A stretch of 32,407 nucleotides of DNA from JBEKEX01 sp050013615. GTDB lineage: Bacteria; Chloroflexota; Anaerolineae; Anaerolineales; Anaerolineaceae. The DNA lies in the NCBI GenBank assembly GCA_050013615.1, contig JBEKEX010000006.1:1-32407 (forward strand). Reading direction: 5' to 3'. Shown in pieces: positions 13,152 through 20,263 of the stretch. Each line of letters starts with the position of its first letter. Positions within the stretch are counted from its first letter, which is position 1. The translations under genes were made by a program, and so were the position numbers. The notes beneath the pieces were generated by a model. That model ran no database searches and had not been told where the DNA came from. It saw only the letters and a program-made list of their open reading frames with translations.

Positions 13152-14840
13152 TTATGGGAAAGAACAATATTGCTGAAGATCAAAATTGGTCTGAGTTAGA
13201 TCGTTGTTTTTAGCTAATACAACCTCATAACCATCGACTTGGCAGATAAGCATGCTCTTTGAAAGATCCTTCTTGGCCAGTCCTTCCCAATCAGATCCCC
13301 AGAAAATGTATATCGTTTGTTGGTCTGTCTTGCCAATTTTTAGGCCTTCCCAGACCCGATTGGCATAATTTTCGATGTCCACATACTCGGCGCGGGAAAA
13401 ATACCCCCAATTGAGAGTCAATTTATTTTCGCGAGCATATAAAGCAAATGGTTCGTAAAACGAATAAGCATTCAATGCAGGAATTAAAATAATATGCTGA
13501 TTGGTTTTAGCCGCTGCCTGCCAAAACTCTGACTGCATACCAGAGTGATAATCTTCAAAGCCGGTAGATTTTTTTGAGGAATAAAGTGGTTGTATATCGA
13601 TTAATTGAAGAACCAATGCCAATAAGATAAACGGCGTTGCGTAACGGAAATTACGAATAATACTGATCAAGCCAAATAATACCCAAAAATAGAATACCGG
13701 CCAAATGAAACGTCCGGATGATCGAAACATAGCACAAAGTTTTAAAATAGATCCAGGTAATTGAATATTCCATAAAGGTTGAGTATTTACAAACGCCTTG
13801 TCCGAAAGCGCAAATAAACTAAACAAAATTGAAACAAATACAAACGGTAGCAAGAAAAACAGCCGGCGAGGCGAATAATCTTTCCGAAGAAATAAAATCA
13901 AGGCAACGGGCAAAATAAGCAGATTACCTAATCCCAAGTAACTAAAGCCCTCATATTGACCAGTGGTGCCAGTTGACATTTGTTTGAAGATGGCAGAATA
14001 TCGAAGCGGGTTGATAAATCCATTTAGATTCCAAGAGAAATTTCCAAAACCTGCTTCTTCAAGATCTTTAGATTCCAAGCTGAATATATCGATACAATAG
14101 CCAACTAAAAATATCACAACGGCTACAGTAAGCACATCCAAAATCAACATCCATTTATTATTTTCCCTTTTATAATGAAAAAACAGACTTATTGCCCACA
14201 AGGGCGCCAGCATAGCTACAAAATAGAGGTGTACCAGGGTCGCCATTGCAAACAAAATTACCCAGGCACCCTGCCACAATCTATGGCGATATTCCAAGAT
14301 AATGAACCAGATTGCTGCCAACAATATCCATTGTGCAGTTAAGGAATCATGATAAAAAGCACGAAAGATCAACGGAGGAGCAAGAACGAGCATCGACGCC
14401 CCTAAAATTTTCTTGAAATATGAAGGAGTGAATTCCCCCAGAATTAACATACCAAAAAACAATTGACCTATTACAGAAATCAGTTCCCATAGCCCCAGAT
14501 ATTGGATATTTTGAGTAAACAGGGATGAAAGCAATTTGAAAAGTATTGCCATTATTGGAATTGAATCGTTATAGGTAATGGAAGTTCCAAAGGGATAACT
14601 ATAGGCATCGATGCGACCTAGGGGAAAGTGCCAGGGTTCTTGGCGGAACCATTCCCAGCCAATTTGGGGTTGAAAAACATCCCCGCCAGCTTTATAAATC
14701 CAGTTTATATTCGTAAAATAGAGTGGGTAACGACCATAGAGGTATAGAAACCAGAGTATGCCTAAAATGATACTGATGAGGAGAAGCATTAGAAATCGAA
14801 AAAAAAGATGTGATTGATAGAAGTGAAGGAATTTAGTCAT
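13152..14840 (-). CDS. Polytopic membrane protein, DUF6311-like (glycosyltransferase-C-like)
   Basis: A 562-residue protein from ATG 14840 (AAAGGAAC 11 bases upstream). An open frame continues 76 codons further upstream but there it translates a tRNA-like repeat, so I reject that start. There are roughly ten or more hydrophobic spans. The first periplasmic loop contains GWEWFRQEPWHFPLGRID and then YPFGTSITYNDSIPIMA, wording I associate with DUF6311 membrane proteins, relatives of polyprenol-phosphate-sugar (GT-C) transferases with an acidic residue in the first loop. The C-terminal 130 residues are soluble and extracytoplasmic. A role in surface polysaccharide or protein glycosylation is plausible but not shown. 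AT-rich compared with neighbours, alone between repeats C and D. Confidence 0.75.
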   Translation of the reverse strand: MTKFLHFYQSHLFFRFLMLLLISIILGILWFLYLYGRYPLYFTNINWIYKAGGDVFQPQIGWEWFRQEPWHFPLGRIDAYSYPFGTSITYNDSIPIMAILFKLLSSLFTQNIQYLGLWELISVIGQLFFGMLILGEFTPSYFKKILGASMLVLAPPLIFRAFYHDSLTAQWILLAAIWFIILEYRHRLWQGAWVILFAMATLVHLYFVAMLAPLWAISLFFHYKRENNKWMLILDVLTVAVVIFLVGYCIDIFSLESKDLEEAGFGNFSWNLNGFINPLRYSAIFKQMSTGTTGQYEGFSYLGLGNLLILPVALILFLRKDYSPRRLFFLLPFVFVSILFSLFALSDKAFVNTQPLWNIQLPGSILKLCAMFRSSGRFIWPVFYFWVLFGLISIIRNFRYATPFILLALVLQLIDIQPLYSSKKSTGFEDYHSGMQSEFWQAAAKTNQHIILIPALNAYSFYEPFALYARENKLTLNWGYFSRAEYVDIENYANRVWEGLKIGKTDQQTIYIFWGSDWEGLAKKDLSKSMLICQVDGYEVVLAKNNDLTQTNFDLQQYCSFP

Positions 14841-14908
14841 GAGTCCAAAAGTTCCTTTATTTATTGATTCATCGCCGATTATCAATTCAATTTTACAACC
14901 ATTCTTAT

Positions 14909-15100
14909 AACCGCCAGGTTCCGGCGCCCATACTTCAATATAATCAATGAAATGAGGGGGTGTAATTCGAGTTCTGCCCGCGCAGTATCCTTTTGGGGTC
15001 GCGCAGAGTTCCTTCGGAGTGCAGCATCCCGCTGTGGGAGGCCGAGGAGCCCTCAGGTGAAATGACATTGAAATGACATGTTACAACCGGACAAGTCATT
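14909..15100 (+). repeat. tRNA-Asn 3'-half repeat D, the most degenerate copy
   Basis: AACCGCCAGGTTCCGG (14909-14924), TTCGAGTTCTG (14966-14976) and CCGAGGAGC (15042-15050) fall in the order of anticodon stem, T-loop and acceptor end of tRNA-Asn, separated by insertions. The 14977-15041 insert is a chain of small palindromes (around 14986-14998, 15008-15020 and 15024-15040). A weak hairpin AATGACATGT / ACAAGTCATT (15072-15100) stands where the tRNA terminator would be. Confidence 0.6.
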
Positions 15101-15147
15101 CGTTTTAATAAATTTGCTATAATGAAAATGATTTCGGGAGGTGGGTC

Positions 15148-15333
15148 GTGCAATTTATAAAGAATTTTCTGCTCAATTTGGTTATTTTGGTTGTGTTTGG
15201 TTTGGCAATTTACCTGATCTCTCCTTCTACAATCATGAGCCCGGTATTTAGCCTCTATTGGTGGCTATTTGGTCCGATAGCGATTGGCCTATTAGTCTTT
15301 TTTGCACTGCCTCGGAAGCGAAGAAAAAGCTAA
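15148..15333 (+). CDS. Small two-span membrane protein (61 aa)
   Basis: Starts at GTG 15148 with a strong GGGAGG (15136-15141) upstream, and a TATAAT at 15118-15123 is well placed as its -10. The protein has two hydrophobic stretches (about 7-25 and 36-54) and a basic tail KRRKS, so the C-terminus is probably cytoplasmic. I recognise no family. The first gene after repeat D. Confidence 0.5.
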   Translation: MQFIKNFLLNLVILVVFGLAIYLISPSTIMSPVFSLYWWLFGPIAIGLLVFFALPRKRRKS

Positions 15334-15398
15334 GTTCCTTTCAGCGGCACCTGTAAATTATTCCTTTTGAGATGAAATCCGCTCGATGAGAATTGAAT

Positions 15399-15718
15399 AT
15401 GACCTCGACTCCCGACTCACACGCAATCAGCCAGGCGCTTAATTGGATCGTCTCCCTGCTTGGGCGATTTCGCTTTCCCTATCATGTGGTCGGCGGGGTG
15501 GCCCTGCGTTATGCCCACGACGTGCTGAAGGTGAAATCTGTTCACGCCGAAGAAAGCGTCCTGAATTTGCCCCTGCTTGCTGTATACAATGAGTTGGGTT
15601 ATCAGCAGATGCCCGGGATTTCCTCATCAACTCAAAAGTGATCACGGTATCAACGAGGGATGAATTGGTCGCTCCGATCTTATTGCCCGCTGTGCAAAAT
15701 TCAGCGATAATCATGTGA
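15399..15718 (+). pseudogene. Frameshifted nucleotidyltransferase remnant (DUF6036/AbiEii-type)
   Basis: The first frame (ATG 15399 to a stop at about 15639-15641) gives ALNWIVSLLGRFRFPYHVVGGVALRYAHD, the GG-containing start of a minimal nucleotidyltransferase, but the DxD stretch that should follow is missing. A second frame then gives FLINSKVITVSTRDELVAPILL and stops at 15716-15718; STRDEL followed by a leucine-rich stretch is the usual C-terminal block of the same family. So an internal deletion and a frameshift have destroyed the gene. Intact relatives are often abortive-infection or antitoxin-linked. Confidence 0.6.
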
Positions 15719-15786
15719 AAATCAATACAGTCGTCATCGGGCATGGGAATCCGGGGGTAACCCCCAATGATTGAGGAGGAGTCATC

Positions 15787-17310
15787 ATGAAAATCCGAAC
15801 CGCCCTTGTCATCCGCTTGTTCTATGTGTTTTGCGCCGCCAGCCTGCTCCTGGCAAGCTGCGGCACACAACAGACGCCGGCACCCACCGGCGTGCAGGCC
15901 AACCCCAGCCCCGTGCCGACAGAGCCTCTCCAGCCCACCAGTGCTCCACTCCCGACTGCCAGCCCAACCCCAGCTCCTTTTCCGCAGCTCACGCTGAATC
16001 CGGGAGATCTCTATTTCAGCCTGAACGGCAAGCCCACCTTCCTTTTTTCAAGGAATGTAGCAGGCAACACCCCCAGCGATTTCGATATGCTGGCCGACTG
16101 GGCTCATCAGCAGGGAGACCTCGTCGTGCGGGTTGGGTTGGACAACGGGGCGATGGGAGGGATCAACGGCTATGGTTACTCTTCGGATGGGATCATCCAA
16201 CGGGATTGGGACAGGAATTGGGAAAGTTTTATTACCCATGCCGAAGCGGACGATTTGTATGTGATCCCCTACTTTACAGGTTGGATGGATTGGAATGATA
16301 CGGGTTACAGCACCTGGCTGCACAATCCACTTAATTCTGTGAATGGCGGTCCGGCCAAAGACCCGCGCGATATCTACAAACGGGACTCGCCCACCCAGCT
16401 TCTTTATATTCAATGGTTCAAAAATGTGGTGACGCGCTGGCAGTCGCACAAAAATATTCTCGCCTGGGAGGTCGTCAGTGAAGTCAATCTGATCGACGAA
16501 ATCGATCAGGCGGATGGCATCTATCTCGTCGAGCAGTTGGCGAAAGCTGCCCGGGATGCCGATCCACTCCACCGGCCGGTGACTGCCTCCCTGGCTGACA
16601 CGGGCAATTGGAGCGACTTTTTCCGCAGCGATGCAGTCGAGTTTATCAACCTGCATCCTTATCCAGCATCGGCGATGCTCGACACTACTGTCCTGAGTGA
16701 GGTCCGACAACTCGTTCGTACCTACAACAAGCCGGTCTTGATTGGCGAATCCGGGCTGAGCGCGCTAACTCCTGACACCTCAGGTGGAGCCATCACCATT
16801 TCGCCGAACGCCCGCATCGGTGTCCAACATGCCATTTGGGCGGAACTCGTTTCGGGCGCCATGAACGGCAGGGCGCTTTGGTGGGAGGACGGGTTTGCGT
16901 TCTATTTCAAGAACATGGGGCAGTCTTTCCTTCAAGGTTACGACGACGTCGAAGCACCGGTATTCAAATTCATCGATGGCGTGGACATGACCGGCTTCAA
17001 GCCCGTTGCTGCACAATATTCTGGAGATCTGGTTGGAGCCACCCTCGGCAACAGCAGTCTGATCATTGGCTGGTTCCGGGACGCGTCCTGCGAGCCGCCC
17101 AATTGGAACATGCGCTCAGTTGTCTCCAAATCGAGCGTGGCGCTGACCGTGCCCGGGTCGTCGGGTCAGTGGAAGGTGGATTTCTACGACCCCAAGACCG
17201 GGACCGATATCGTCAGTTCGGTGACCCTTTCTCAAACAGGCGGCACCGTGACGGTTCCGTTGCCGGATTTCAAAGACGATATCGCATTCAAAATGTACAT
17301 TCAAAAATAA
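15787..17310 (+). CDS. Secreted GH5-like (clan A) glycoside hydrolase lipoprotein
   Basis: A 507-residue protein. Signal peptide with lipobox LLASC25, then a Pro/Thr/Ala-rich linker to about residue 66. The catalytic barrel spans about 72-400. ILAWEVVSEVN (224-234) places the acid/base at Glu232; the usual Asn before it is Ser231. PVLIGESG (316-323) gives nucleophile Glu321. INLHPYP (287-293) and the Trp-rich ALWWEDG segment also fit the (beta/alpha)8 clan-A layout of mannanase and cellulase relatives. The last 80 residues form a beta-sandwich-like tail. It should act outside the cell on beta-glycans; exact specificity unknown. GAGGAG precedes ATG 15787. It shares the lipoprotein-plus-glycosidase design of the GH10 protein in the neighbouring segment. 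Confidence 0.78.
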   Translation: MKIRTALVIRLFYVFCAASLLLASCGTQQTPAPTGVQANPSPVPTEPLQPTSAPLPTASPTPAPFPQLTLNPGDLYFSLNGKPTFLFSRNVAGNTPSDFDMLADWAHQQGDLVVRVGLDNGAMGGINGYGYSSDGIIQRDWDRNWESFITHAEADDLYVIPYFTGWMDWNDTGYSTWLHNPLNSVNGGPAKDPRDIYKRDSPTQLLYIQWFKNVVTRWQSHKNILAWEVVSEVNLIDEIDQADGIYLVEQLAKAARDADPLHRPVTASLADTGNWSDFFRSDAVEFINLHPYPASAMLDTTVLSEVRQLVRTYNKPVLIGESGLSALTPDTSGGAITISPNARIGVQHAIWAELVSGAMNGRALWWEDGFAFYFKNMGQSFLQGYDDVEAPVFKFIDGVDMTGFKPVAAQYSGDLVGATLGNSSLIIGWFRDASCEPPNWNMRSVVSKSSVALTVPGSSGQWKVDFYDPKTGTDIVSSVTLSQTGGTVTVPLPDFKDDIAFKMYIQK

Positions 17311-17348
17311 TCCGATGCGGGTTGAAGTGCACAGCTTATAATTGCTAA

Positions 17349-17564
17349 TTTTTCGTTCGATATCTGCAAGATGATTACCAACTGGACCTGGTGGCTGACG
17401 TCGGCAGCACGGATTACCAGGAGATGTATCTACGGCCAATCCAGCGCGAGCTGGCCGTTTTCGAGGGCGAACGGATGGCTCAAGCCGTGGTGACCCGGTG
17501 GAATGCCCTAGATGGAAGTACAATAAAGCCGGATAAGACGATGTCAAAAAAGAGGCAAGCCTGA
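17349..17564 (+). pseudogene. C-terminal fragment of a lost gene
   Basis: A GC-rich frame of about 70 codons has no start signal and begins after a stop. It reads RYLQDDYQLDLVADVG, then YLRPIQRELAVFEGERMAQAV, then WNALDG, and ends at TGA 17562. The composition and codon pattern look like real coding sequence. RYLQDDYQL recalls the tail of membrane glycosyltransferases, but this is weak. A terminator hairpin overlaps its last codons. Confidence 0.35.
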
Positions 17565-17581
17565 CTAAGGCTTGTCTTTTT
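17549..17581 (+). terminator. Rho-independent terminator
   Basis: A 13-pair stem with two G-T pairs: AAAGAGGCAAGCC (17549-17561) against GGCTTGTCTTTTT (17569-17581). Oriented for plus-strand transcription from the GH5-like gene or the fragment after it. Confidence 0.8.
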
Positions 17582-17598
17582 GTTCAATGGAGAGAAAA

Positions 17599-17883
17599 AT
17601 GTCTCAGTATGAATTTGCCAGGATCGAAGGGTTTACCGGCGTCAGCGGGCATATTGTCTGCACGAATGATGCCGAAATGGAAAACCTGCTTAAAGACTTG
17701 CAAGCGCTATCGCCCAAATTGCAGATCGGGGCTTTGGACCACCAGCAGCACCAGGTGGCGATCGCCAACCCGGAATTGGTTGCGGTGCGCTTTTGGATTG
17801 TGAATTGGCTTTGCGTCCACGGGTGGGAGCCATACAGCCACTTCGAGGACATCTACGATTTCAGACGAGCCAGTGAACGCTGA
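17599..17883 (+). CDS. Hypothetical protein (94 aa)
   Basis: ATG 17599 has GGAGAG five bases upstream; the open frame extends back to 17572 without a better start. The product is soluble, begins MSQYEFARIEGF, and contains a Trp-rich segment (VRFWIVNWLCVHGWEPYSHFEDIYDF). I recognise no domain. It stands alone after a terminator. A stand-alone stress or regulatory protein is possible, but nothing visible decides. Confidence 0.55.
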   Translation: MSQYEFARIEGFTGVSGHIVCTNDAEMENLLKDLQALSPKLQIGALDHQQHQVAIANPELVAVRFWIVNWLCVHGWEPYSHFEDIYDFRRASER

Positions 17884-17934
17884 TAGGTTTCCGTGGCTGT
17901 AGTTGAATTCGTAAAGACCAGGGCCACGATCAGT

Positions 17935-18207
17935 TCAAATCCCCACGTTGCTCAGAGATTCAAGCAGCTTGGAAATCAGAGCGGTCAGGCTGGGGTGGGT
18001 CGCTTCGAAATGATCGAGAGCGCTTTCCATGTGCTGAACAACGGTGGGATGCAACTGCACGGGATTCTCGTCTGAACGTTTGAGCAGGGCGCTGATATCC
18101 CCTTCAAGGTCATGCAGCAACTCGCTGCCCTTTTCGTCAACCGCCCGGGTGTTTTTGACCTCAGTATCAAGCTGCTGGAGAAGTTTACGAAGCTCTTGAT
18201 TATCCAT
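17935..18207 (-). CDS. DUF4404-family protein
   Basis: A 90-residue acidic, fully helical protein. It starts MDNQELRKLLQQLDTEV and has the characteristic LLHDLEGDISALL stretch and a C-terminal helix around HPSLTALISKLLESLSNVGI. The length fits DUF4404, a small family of unknown function. AAGGAGA lies upstream of ATG 18207 on the minus strand. It runs against the preceding hypothetical gene (17599-17883). Confidence 0.8.
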   Translation of the reverse strand: MDNQELRKLLQQLDTEVKNTRAVDEKGSELLHDLEGDISALLKRSDENPVQLHPTVVQHMESALDHFEATHPSLTALISKLLESLSNVGI

Positions 18208-18280
18208 GGAGAGGTGTCTCCTTATCGTAGTAGATATTTCATTCTAGCACTAAAATAGCAGGCAAATGTGTCTGGATAGG

Positions 18281-18330
18281 ATTTGAACCTGGATCCGCCT
18301 GGTTTCAGGCTCGAGTTCGGGTCGATGAGC
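18281..18330 (+). repeat. tRNA-Asn 3'-half repeat E, distal end of the island
   Basis: Positions 18295-18330 align without gaps to tRNA-Asn 6512-6547: 29 of 36 bases identical, from anticodon stem through T-arm to the acceptor end. The preceding ATTTGAACC (18281-18289) is also present before repeat C (12901-12908). Unlike copies B-D, the T-loop is uninterrupted. No terminator copy follows; 18331-18376 has only a weak TTGCAG/CTGCAG pair. This is the last copy in the window. Confidence 0.78.
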
Positions 18331-18376
18331 TGATGAGATTGCAGTTTTCCCTGCAGAAGTGGGGTTTTATTTTCTG

Positions 18377-18514
18377 CTACTCAACTTTGCCCTCCGCGCC
18401 TGATAATGGGTCTCCGTGTGCGTAGCAATCAGCCACGGCCTTGAATGACTCTTTTGGCTTTCGCATCATAACCGGGTAAGTCGTGCCACGCCTACCAGGC
18501 TCGTAGCTTTTCAC
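18377..18514 (-). CDS. Small basic protein (45 aa), GTG start, downstream of plsC-like gene
   Basis: On the minus strand GTG 18514 follows the acyltransferase stop by 8 bases; GGAG at the end of that gene lies 11 bases before the GTG. The product starts MKSYEPGRRGTTYPVMMRKP and ends GAEGKVE. No family recognised. The spacing suggests it is the third gene of the lipid operon, but a small frame of this size could also be a fragment. Confidence 0.35.
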   Translation of the reverse strand: MKSYEPGRRGTTYPVMMRKPKESFKAVADCYAHGDPLSGAEGKVE

Positions 18515-18522
18515 CAAATTTA

Positions 18523-19206
18523 TTACTCCAAAGCCGGTGAATAGACCAGGTATTTTTCTGTCTTCTTCGACATGTCGGTGTAGCTTCCCCGGTAAGCTTC
18601 CGGCAAAATGGAAGCCAGTTGATACATCACTTCATCCACCATCCGGGCACGCACCTCGCGGGTTACCGGTTCCTCACCGGCATTCAGGCAGAAAGGTTTG
18701 CCAACCGCCAGGTGGAAATCGGTCCGCCTAAGTTTCTTTAGGTTTTCCCTATAATTCTCACCCCCATAATAACCGATCGGCAGCAGCGGTGCGCCGCTTT
18801 TCAGGGCCAGCGGAACAATGCCAGGATGGCCGCTTTGCAACTGGCCGTGGTAACTGCGGGTGCCTTCCGGAGCAATGAGCAATATCCGGTCCAACTTCAA
18901 CATATCGAAGGCTTTGCGCATGGCATCCATGTTGATGCCGCCCCGTTCGAGCGGGATTGCCTCGCACGCTGTCAATCCCCAGCCCAGGATAGGATTTTTC
19001 CAGCGTGCAGCCAGCGCCAGCCCGTGCAGCCGGCGGGGCTGCAGATGCGAATAGATGATGGGGAGTTCCAGCAGGTTGACGTGGTTGGTGACCAGGATCA
19101 ACGGTCCATGATCGGGCACCTGTGCCAGTTGGGCGTCGTCGATTCGGAAGATCGTACCGGTTACAGCTCGGAAAAGGACAAGAAGGATTTGTCTGGAAAG
19201 ACCCAT
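18523..19206 (-). CDS. 1-acyl-sn-glycerol-3-phosphate acyltransferase-like (PlsC family)
   Basis: A 227-residue membrane-associated acyltransferase. Motif I normally reads NHx4D; here it is NHVNLLE (41-47), with Glu in place of Asp. Motif III is intact: PEGTRSYHG (113-121), and IVPLALKSGAPLLPIGYYG carries the later Pro motif. Family role: transfer of an acyl group to lysophosphatidic acid or a similar acceptor at the inner membrane. I chose ATG 19206, with GGGA just upstream, over GTG 19215. It follows the lipid kinase by 16 bases, so the two are cotranscribed and likely act in phospholipid or glycolipid turnover. Confidence 0.87.
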   Translation of the reverse strand: MGLSRQILLVLFRAVTGTIFRIDDAQLAQVPDHGPLILVTNHVNLLELPIIYSHLQPRRLHGLALAARWKNPILGWGLTACEAIPLERGGINMDAMRKAFDMLKLDRILLIAPEGTRSYHGQLQSGHPGIVPLALKSGAPLLPIGYYGGENYRENLKKLRRTDFHLAVGKPFCLNAGEEPVTREVRARMVDEVMYQLASILPEAYRGSYTDMSKKTEKYLVYSPALE

Positions 19207-19222
19207 TGTTCCCACTTTACCA

Positions 19223-20143
19223 TCAATAGATGATCTCGAGCTGGCGCGGCAGCAATTCCACCGTCAGGCTCTTGCCTTCGATGCTGATCATCTCCCCATC
19301 CATGTGAGCGGGCAGGGGGCCGTCGTGGGCGGTGACGGTGATGTGGACGCCGCGCCGCATCTTGATCGTCTTTTCGGTGGCCTGGGTGCCTTTCATAAAA
19401 AGTGGCATGATGTGCAGGATCTGCACCAGGTTCATTTGCTCGGCAATGCACAGGTCCAGCAGCCCGTCATCGGGCAGGGAATCGGGGGCGGTGATGAAGG
19501 CGCCAGTACCCAGCTGCCTGCCGTTCATGATCGAGATCATCAGCGAACGTTGTGAAATGACCTGGCCGTCGATGTCGATATCGGCCAGCGGAGGGCGGGT
19601 ATAGAGGAAGATGGTCTTGATGACAGCGAACATAAAGCTGGCAAAGCCGCCCCAGCGCGGCAGTTTGACCACTTCGATGGTGACCACGGCGTCGAAGCCG
19701 ATGCCGACACAATTGCAAAAATAGCGGCCCTCCGGCACCTTGCCGCCGGTCACTTTGCCGATGTCGATTGGGCGACGGCGATCCGCGGCCAGCGCCTGGC
19801 AGGCTTTATCCACTTCGATGGGCAGGTCCAGACTGTAGGCGAAGTCGTTGCCGCGCCCCACGGGCAGCACACCCATGGCGGGCGGCTGACCCCCGGCCAG
19901 CTTGAAGGCCATCAGGCCGTTGGCCACCTCGTTGATGGTGCCGTCGCCGCCGGCAGCCACCACCACGTCGAAACCATCCAGGGCAGCCTGATGGGCCAGT
20001 TCGGTGGTTTGCCCGGCATGATCGGTGACCACCAGGTCATAATCCAGGTGGAGCTGATCGAGAGATTGTTTTACCAGGGGCAGTGACTGCAGTCCGTTCC
20101 CGTGACCCGCGGCGGGGTTCAATATCACTTTGTATCGCTTCAT
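19223..20143 (-). CDS. Diacylglycerol/lipid kinase family protein (YegS/DgkB type)
   Basis: A 306-residue soluble kinase. The nucleotide loop GGDGTINE (65-72) and NPAAG at residues 9-13 are the hallmarks of the diacylglycerol kinase catalytic domain. LPVGRGNDFAYSLDL is the second conserved block, and DGLLDLCIAEQ with PAHMDGE near the end belongs to the C-terminal beta-sandwich. Family role: ATP-dependent phosphorylation of diacylglycerol or another lipid alcohol. With the PlsC-like gene downstream, the pair can recycle diacylglycerol to phosphatidate and reacylate lysophosphatidate. Nothing coding is visible in 20144-20263. Confidence 0.9.
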   Translation of the reverse strand: MKRYKVILNPAAGHGNGLQSLPLVKQSLDQLHLDYDLVVTDHAGQTTELAHQAALDGFDVVVAAGGDGTINEVANGLMAFKLAGGQPPAMGVLPVGRGNDFAYSLDLPIEVDKACQALAADRRRPIDIGKVTGGKVPEGRYFCNCVGIGFDAVVTIEVVKLPRWGGFASFMFAVIKTIFLYTRPPLADIDIDGQVISQRSLMISIMNGRQLGTGAFITAPDSLPDDGLLDLCIAEQMNLVQILHIMPLFMKGTQATEKTIKMRRGVHITVTAHDGPLPAHMDGEMISIEGKSLTVELLPRQLEIIY

Positions 20144-20263
20144 TTTCAGGGTTGTTCAGGCCTACGGTCGGGTTTGGATAGCAGACCGAAAGTCATCGAT
20201 ATCCAGAGTAGCGCCTGCCTTCTGTAGAGCTATTATATCAATTCTTTTTTTATTCTTAATTCA

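Noticed and set aside
14841..15068. N-terminal extension of the DUF6311-like frame
   Set aside because: These codons translate tRNA repeat D; ATG 14840 starts just before the first membrane span and has an AAAGGAAC site.
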